NCBI RefSeq assembly: GCF_025567195.1
Contig: NZ_JAOQJF010000001.1
Span: forward strand, 1-64,000
Length of the DNA stretch: 64,000 nt
Source: Alitiscatomonas aceti
GTDB lineage: Bacteria; Bacillota; Clostridia; Lachnospirales; Lachnospiraceae
Direction: 5' to 3'
The position numbers and the translations under genes are program-made. The notes beneath the pieces are model-generated. The model searched no databases and had not been told where the DNA came from. It saw only the letters and a program-made list of their open reading frames with translations. Below are positions 59,812-64,000 of this stretch, one piece after another. Each line of letters begins with the position of its first letter. The stretch's first letter is position 1.

Positions 59812-61521
59812 CTACATGAGCCGCAGCTTCCGGAACATCTGCAAAAGCCTGGTCCCGCCGGGCATCTGGTGCAGCTCGTCCTCGTCCAGGCAGCCAAGCT
59901 TCACCAGAAGGACTCCGTAGACCGCCACGGCAGCAGCCACGGCCCCCAGGGTGCAGACTGCGTTGCTCTGGATCCCCAGGTGTATGAGCTTATAGACGCC
60001 CACTGCTGCCGCACCCATGACCGCCGAAGCCGCAGCCGGCAGGAGGATGGTCTTTTTCACCTCCTGGCGGTAGCCCAGGATCTTCCGTATGGATCTGTGG
60101 TTTAAAAAGCACATGATCACTGCAAACAGGATATTGGCAAATACCATGGAGAAGATCCCCATATGGAACACCAGGACCATGACCTCCATGGCCGCCAGAT
60201 GCAGGACCAGGGCAGTCAGGGCATGGACGATGGGCAGCCGCATCCGGTCGATGCCCTGTAAAATGGCATTGGTCACCGTGGACACAGAATAAAAGACCAC
60301 AGCAATGGACCCGTACAGGGTCATCTGGACTGCCAGGTCATTATCGCCCGAGAATAAAAGGTTATTCACCGGCCCCGCCAGGACCGTAAGGCCCACGGCG
60401 GACGGAATGGCGATCAGGAGGGAAAACCGGATCGCAGCGGCCACCTTCTTTTTCACCATGCGCCGGTCCCCGGTGGCCACAGCCCGGGACACCGACGGGA
60501 TCAGCGACGAGGACAGGGCATTGGAGACAGCCATGGGAACGTTGATCAGAAGATGGTATTTTCCCGTGTACACGCCCCACTGGGAGATAAACTCCTCCTC
60601 CATGCCCAGGCTCTTGAAATTATAGGCCAGGAGACCGTTGTCCAGGACGCTGTTGACATTATAAATGGCAGAGCTCACCACCACCGGGACCACTGTAAAA
60701 AATAAGATCTTAGTAATGGTCCCATAACTCTCCAGGGAGCCGGACCGGTCCCTGCGTACCTTCTTCCGGATGGTCCTCTGGTAAGCGGCAAACAGAAGCA
60801 GCAGGAACACCAGGGCCGTAAAAGCGCCTGCGCCTGTTCCGATAGTGCCTCCGGCAGCGCCCCAGGAATTGGAATAGCCGGAGCCGGACTCCCCCCTTAA
60901 GATCTCTACCTTTATGGCCTGGTTAAACAGCCAGCTTCCGGCGGCCACGCTGACAATGGCGTTTACGATCTGCTCAAAGACCTGGGACAGGGCCGTGGGA
61001 ACCATGGTCCCCTGGCCCTGGTAATAGCCTCTGAACACGCCCAGATACGCCATGATCCAGACAGTGGGAGCCAGGGTCTTTAACGCAAAGGCCGCATAGG
61101 GCATAAAAAAAACTTCTCTTGCAAAGAAGTCGGCTCCGAACCAGATAACGGCCGCTGCCAGGGCTCCCACCACCGTGGCGTAGACCAGGGCTGCCCGCAG
61201 GATCCGGACAGAATTCCGGTACTGCTTCCTGGCCAGCCGGACGGATACCATCTTGGATACGGCCAGAGGAAGGCTGTAAGAGGACAGGAGCAGGGCAATG
61301 TTATACACGTTAAACGCAGTCCCGTAATAGCCCATTCCCTCGTCGCCAATGATGTTTATCATGGGGATCCGGTAGGCGATGCCGATGATCCTCACCACAA
61401 TGGAGGCGATGGCCAGGATGCTGCCCTGGACCACAAAATTGGATTCTCCCCCCGTTTTCTCCGGCCGGGAGCCGGCCTTTTTCCGGCTGGCTCCCCGCTC
61501 TCTCATTTCTTTACTTTCCAT
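59812..61521 (-). CDS. SpoVB/MurJ-like polysaccharide flippase (MATE/MOP superfamily)
   Basis: A protein of about 569 aa with 12-14 membrane segments of the MOP superfamily, resembling SpoVB-type lipid-linked oligosaccharide flippases. Typical regions are ASIVVRIIGIAYRIPMINII, GMGYYGTAFNVYNIALLLSS and FRGYYQGQGTMVPTALSQVF. The ATG at 61521 overlaps the preceding lipoprotein gene by 11 bases. It may act in cell wall or spore cortex precursor export. MurJ and SpoVB cannot be told apart by eye. Confidence 0.9.
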   Translation of the reverse strand: MESKEMRERGASRKKAGSRPEKTGGESNFVVQGSILAIASIVVRIIGIAYRIPMINIIGDEGMGYYGTAFNVYNIALLLSSYSLPLAVSKMVSVRLARKQYRNSVRILRAALVYATVVGALAAAVIWFGADFFAREVFFMPYAAFALKTLAPTVWIMAYLGVFRGYYQGQGTMVPTALSQVFEQIVNAIVSVAAGSWLFNQAIKVEILRGESGSGYSNSWGAAGGTIGTGAGAFTALVFLLLLFAAYQRTIRKKVRRDRSGSLESYGTITKILFFTVVPVVVSSAIYNVNSVLDNGLLAYNFKSLGMEEEFISQWGVYTGKYHLLINVPMAVSNALSSSLIPSVSRAVATGDRRMVKKKVAAAIRFSLLIAIPSAVGLTVLAGPVNNLLFSGDNDLAVQMTLYGSIAVVFYSVSTVTNAILQGIDRMRLPIVHALTALVLHLAAMEVMVLVFHMGIFSMVFANILFAVIMCFLNHRSIRKILGYRQEVKKTILLPAAASAVMGAAAVGVYKLIHLGIQSNAVCTLGAVAAAVAVYGVLLVKLGCLDEDELHQMPGGTRLLQMFRKLRLM

Positions 61522-62638
61522 AAATCTCAGCCTTATCATACCGGTCTGCACCAATGATGCAGATCCAGGTCTTTCCCTTGTTTAATGTGATCTCATTGCC
61601 GTCCAGGTCATAATACCGGGTCACACCAAATTCCCCGTCCTTTTTCCAGGTGATCTTCTGGTATTTCCCGTTGGTGAAATAGTATCCCTCACGGCCCTTA
61701 TGTACATTGATATTCAGATAGGGAGTAGAGGCATAGTGGCCCCATTCCACATACTGGAAGATAATGTTTTTAACGGCAATGAGTCCCTCGTTTCCTTTAT
61801 GATGGCTCCCATACTGGAACCGGTGGTACAGGCCGTCCGACTCCTGGTACTCAAACCAGGGCTTGTTCATGGGATAGCCGGGAACCACCTTGAATGCGTC
61901 GTCACTGTCCGGAACGATCTGCTCCTTTCCCCTGGCAAACTGGAAATGGCCCTCATAGGAATCCCCGTAGCCAGTGCGGTAGCCCAGCTTTTCAATGGCC
62001 TTATTGACCCGCTCTCCGCTGGTATAGGCGTTATGAGGCGCTTTCCGGTCCTTGGTACGGTAATAGGCCGTACCGCCGATGCCGTCCAGGCCATTGATAT
62101 TGTCCACATTGTTCAGATATTTCTTTGCAAAGGTGCTCTGGCCGTAGTGGGCAAAAATAGCGTCGTACTCTCTGGCAAAATAGGTATAGCAGGTGCGGGC
62201 GCTCCGGACCGACCCGATCCGCTCCAGGCCGTCATAGTCCTCGATCAGGGCCATATAGCGGTTCATTTCCCCCTCCACCGGCACCTCATAGACCACTCCG
62301 GCCCGGTTGATGCCGTACTGGGGCAGGGACTCCTTATCGTTGCTCATCATCACCGCCAGAGGACGGCGGTTTCCGATGGCCACATCCACCATTTCCCCGG
62401 TGAGATAGCTCCGGATCTTTCCATCCACCTCAACGCGCTCCACCGGCTCCTCTGGTTCTGTCTCCGGCGGCTCCGTTTCCGGCTCAGTCTCCAGGACCAC
62501 CACCCGGGTAGGTTCAGCCTCTGTCTCTGCCGCCGTGGTCACCGCTGCCTCCTCATATTTCTTTCCGCACCCGGAAAGAGTGGCCGCAAGAACGGCTGCC
62601 GCCAGCACCATGATCCCCTTTCTGCCATGCCTTCTCAT
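61511..62638 (-). CDS. DUF3048-domain lipoprotein (YerB-like)
   Basis: A 375-aa exported lipoprotein: signal peptide with lipobox LSGCGKK, a repetitive Glu/Thr/Pro linker (ETEPETEPPETEPEEP), then the DUF3048 N domain (RRPLAVMMSNDKESLPQYGI, YEVPVEGEMNRYMALIEDYD, IGSVRSARTCYTYFAREYDA) and C domain (GKTWICIIGADRYDKAEIYG). Function of the family is unknown. It starts just upstream of the end of ybeY (ATGA-type overlap at 62635-62638) and overlaps the flippase gene, forming a tight transcript. Confidence 0.93.
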   Translation of the reverse strand: MRRHGRKGIMVLAAAVLAATLSGCGKKYEEAAVTTAAETEAEPTRVVVLETEPETEPPETEPEEPVERVEVDGKIRSYLTGEMVDVAIGNRRPLAVMMSNDKESLPQYGINRAGVVYEVPVEGEMNRYMALIEDYDGLERIGSVRSARTCYTYFAREYDAIFAHYGQSTFAKKYLNNVDNINGLDGIGGTAYYRTKDRKAPHNAYTSGERVNKAIEKLGYRTGYGDSYEGHFQFARGKEQIVPDSDDAFKVVPGYPMNKPWFEYQESDGLYHRFQYGSHHKGNEGLIAVKNIIFQYVEWGHYASTPYLNINVHKGREGYYFTNGKYQKITWKKDGEFGVTRYYDLDGNEITLNKGKTWICIIGADRYDKAEIYGK

Positions 62639-63132
62639 CTCCTGTAACCCCTCCGTTCCAGAATCTCCCTCTGTTTTTCTTCCATATCCAGCCGTTCCTC
62701 ATCCTCCATATGGTCATAGCCGCTTAAATGGAGCATGCTGTGGGCCACTAAAAAGGCCAGCTCCCTGGTCTCCGAATGGCCGAATTTTTCCGCCTGTTCC
62801 TTTACCTTTTCCACAGAGATCACGATATCCCCCAGCATCAGCTCTCCCGTATCCGGATTGAAATACTCCTCCGGTGTCTCCTCCAGCCCGTCAAAATCTC
62901 CTGGTGTCTCAAAGTCGCACATAGGAAAAGAAAGTACGTCTGTGGGACGGTCGATGCCCCGCATGTCCAGGTTGATCTGATGGATCCCCTCATTGTCCGT
63001 CAGGACCACGTTTACCTCCGCGTCGTAAGGGCACTCCACGTAGTCCAGGGCTTCCTCCACCACATTGCGGATGATCTCCTCATAAGGAACTTCCAGCCTC
63101 TCTTCGGCCTCATACTCGATGGTTACTGTCAT
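62635..63132 (-). CDS. ybeY: Endoribonuclease YbeY
   Basis: Zinc-dependent RNase acting in 16S rRNA 3'-end maturation and ribosome quality control. 165 aa from the ATG at 63132 (MTVTIEYEAEERLEV). The metal motif is HSMLHLSGYDHMEDEE, fitting the family HxxxHLxGYDH pattern. Also visible: LDMRGIDRPTDVLSFPM and LGDIVISVEKVKEQA. It overlaps the end of the phoH-like gene by 23 bases, the normal pairing. Confidence 0.96.
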   Translation of the reverse strand: MTVTIEYEAEERLEVPYEEIIRNVVEEALDYVECPYDAEVNVVLTDNEGIHQINLDMRGIDRPTDVLSFPMCDFETPGDFDGLEETPEEYFNPDTGELMLGDIVISVEKVKEQAEKFGHSETRELAFLVAHSMLHLSGYDHMEDEERLDMEEKQREILERRGYRR

Positions 63133-64000
63133 TTCTTCCGTCCCTTCCGGCCTGGCGGTCCGGCTTTTTTGCGCCTTTGCCGCGGGCCTCATATTCATCA
63201 TATGCTTTTACGATCTTCTGTACCAGCGGATGGCGCACCACGTCGTCGCTGGTGAAGTAGCAGATCCCGATATCGTCGATGTTCTTTAAGATCTTAAGAG
63301 CCGTATCCAGGCCTGAGACCGTTCCATAGGGAAGGTCCTTCTGGGACTGGTCGCCGGTGATGATGACCTTGGAGCCGAAGCCGATACGGGTCAGGAACAT
63401 CTTCATCTGGGCCTGGGTGGTATTCTGGGCCTCGTCCAGGATGATGAACGCATTGTCCAGGGTGCGTCCCCTCATATAAGCCAGGGGAGCCACCTCGATC
63501 AGTCCCTTTTCCGCGTTGTGCAGATAGGACTCGGCGCCCATGATCTGATACAGGGCGTCGTACAGGGGCCGCAGATACGGATCGATCTTGCTCTGCAAGT
63601 CTCCCGGCAGGAAGCCCAGCTTCTCTCCGGCCTCGATGGCGGGCCTGGTAAGGATGATCCGGTTCACCTCTCCGTTCTTAAATGCCTGGATGGCCATGGA
63701 CATGCCCAGATACGTTTTTCCCGTTCCCGCCGGGCCCACGCCGAACACGATCATCTTTTTCCGGATCAGGTCGATATACTGCTTCTGTCCCAGGGTCTTG
63801 GGCTTTACAGGCTTCCCGTTGATGGTGCGGCAGATGATATCCTTATCGATCTCCAAAAGGGCTTCATCCTTCCCCTCAAAGGAAAGGGCCAGGGCATAAT
63901 CCACATTCTGCTCTCCCACCTCTTCTCCCCGTTTTGAAAGCTCGATGAGGGTGGAAAACACGCTTTTGGCCTTCTTCACCGCGTGGTCCGGGCCAATAAT
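63110..64000 (-). CDS. PhoH-like ATPase, 5' end cut by window edge
   Basis: Partial: about 296 codons are present and the reading frame continues past 64000. A GTG at 63979 is not the true start, because in-frame codons upstream read IIGPDHA, fitting the PhoH N-terminal domain. The ATPase core has Walker A FGVGPAGTGKTYLGMSMAIQ, Walker B AFIILDEAQNTTQAQMKMFL, and LTRPAIEAGEKLGFLPGDL and ITGDQSQKDLP. It is predicted to act on RNA together with YbeY, its overlapping neighbour. The C-terminal tail is basic and low in complexity. Confidence 0.95.
   Translation of the reverse strand: MIGPDHAVKKAKSVFSTLIELSKRGEEVGEQNVDYALALSFEGKDEALLEIDKDIICRTINGKPVKPKTLGQKQYIDLIRKKMIVFGVGPAGTGKTYLGMSMAIQAFKNGEVNRIILTRPAIEAGEKLGFLPGDLQSKIDPYLRPLYDALYQIMGAESYLHNAEKGLIEVAPLAYMRGRTLDNAFIILDEAQNTTQAQMKMFLTRIGFGSKVIITGDQSQKDLPYGTVSGLDTALKILKNIDDIGICYFTSDDVVRHPLVQKIVKAYDEYEARGKGAKKPDRQAGRDGRNDSNHRV

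Noticed and set aside
1..64000. CRISPR arrays, insertion sequences, integrases, prophage genes or rRNA operons
   Set aside because: No regularly spaced repeats, transposase or integrase motifs, or rRNA sequence were seen. The accessory stretches show no mobile-element machinery apart from the small AT-rich insert.

Overview
The window looks like a chromosome segment from an anaerobic Firmicute, most likely a Lachnospiraceae (Clostridium cluster XIVa) member. Supporting signs are AGGAGG ribosome sites, SigA-type promoters, a T-box leader, Min plus SepF/YlmH division genes, and a selenium-dependent Stickland pathway (glycine reductase). This is inferred from gene content, not from a search. Almost every gene is on the minus strand, so operons read from high to low coordinates.

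Layout. 1-3.8 kb: ylxM-ffh-rpsP-khpA-rimM-trmD (SRP, ribosome and tRNA functions). 3.9-7.6 kb: a small accessory stretch with an unknown protein, a TetR regulator, an Xre regulator/membrane protein pair, and an M28 peptidase on the plus strand. 7.7-14.98 kb: selenocysteine machinery, namely tRNA-Sec, selA, selB, a LysR regulator, the transporter yedE, a TusA/YedF-like protein, a DUF3343 Se/S-carrier-like protein and a SufS-like cysteine desulfurase. 15.1-22.8 kb: glycine reductase genes grdX-grdE-grdB-trxB-trxA-grdA-grdC-grdD. grdA and grdB each contain an in-frame UGA read as selenocysteine. 23.0-25.1 kb (plus strand): a divergent AAA+/Fis regulator and a DUF4349 lipoprotein.

25.2-45.3 kb: thrS with a T-box leader; rluD-lspA-aroB; ylmH-sepF-yggS with an HlyD-like protein; then a cell-shape/division cluster radC-mreC-mreD-mrdA-minC-minD-minE-rodA-mgsA-dac, and a PLP lyase-like gene. 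45.3-52.5 kb: miaB-mutS-mutL-miaA. 52.6-53.3 kb: an AT-rich gene beside a decayed fragment of miaB. 53.3-64 kb: proB-ynzC-fau-proA, two flavoproteins, a SpoVB/MATE-like flippase, a DUF3048 lipoprotein, ybeY and a phoH-like gene cut by the window edge.

How it fits together: glycine is reduced by GrdB/GrdE and selenoprotein GrdA, GrdC/GrdD release acetyl phosphate, and TrxA/TrxB supply electrons. The adjacent sel genes provide the means to decode UGA, and yedE/yedF/DUF3343/desulfurase plausibly supply selenium. selD is not in the window. The most unusual regulator is the divergent AAA+ protein. It has an enhancer-binding-protein core, but its GAFTGA loop and catalytic Walker B glutamate are replaced, it lacks a sensor domain, and both divergent promoters look SigA-type rather than sigma-54.
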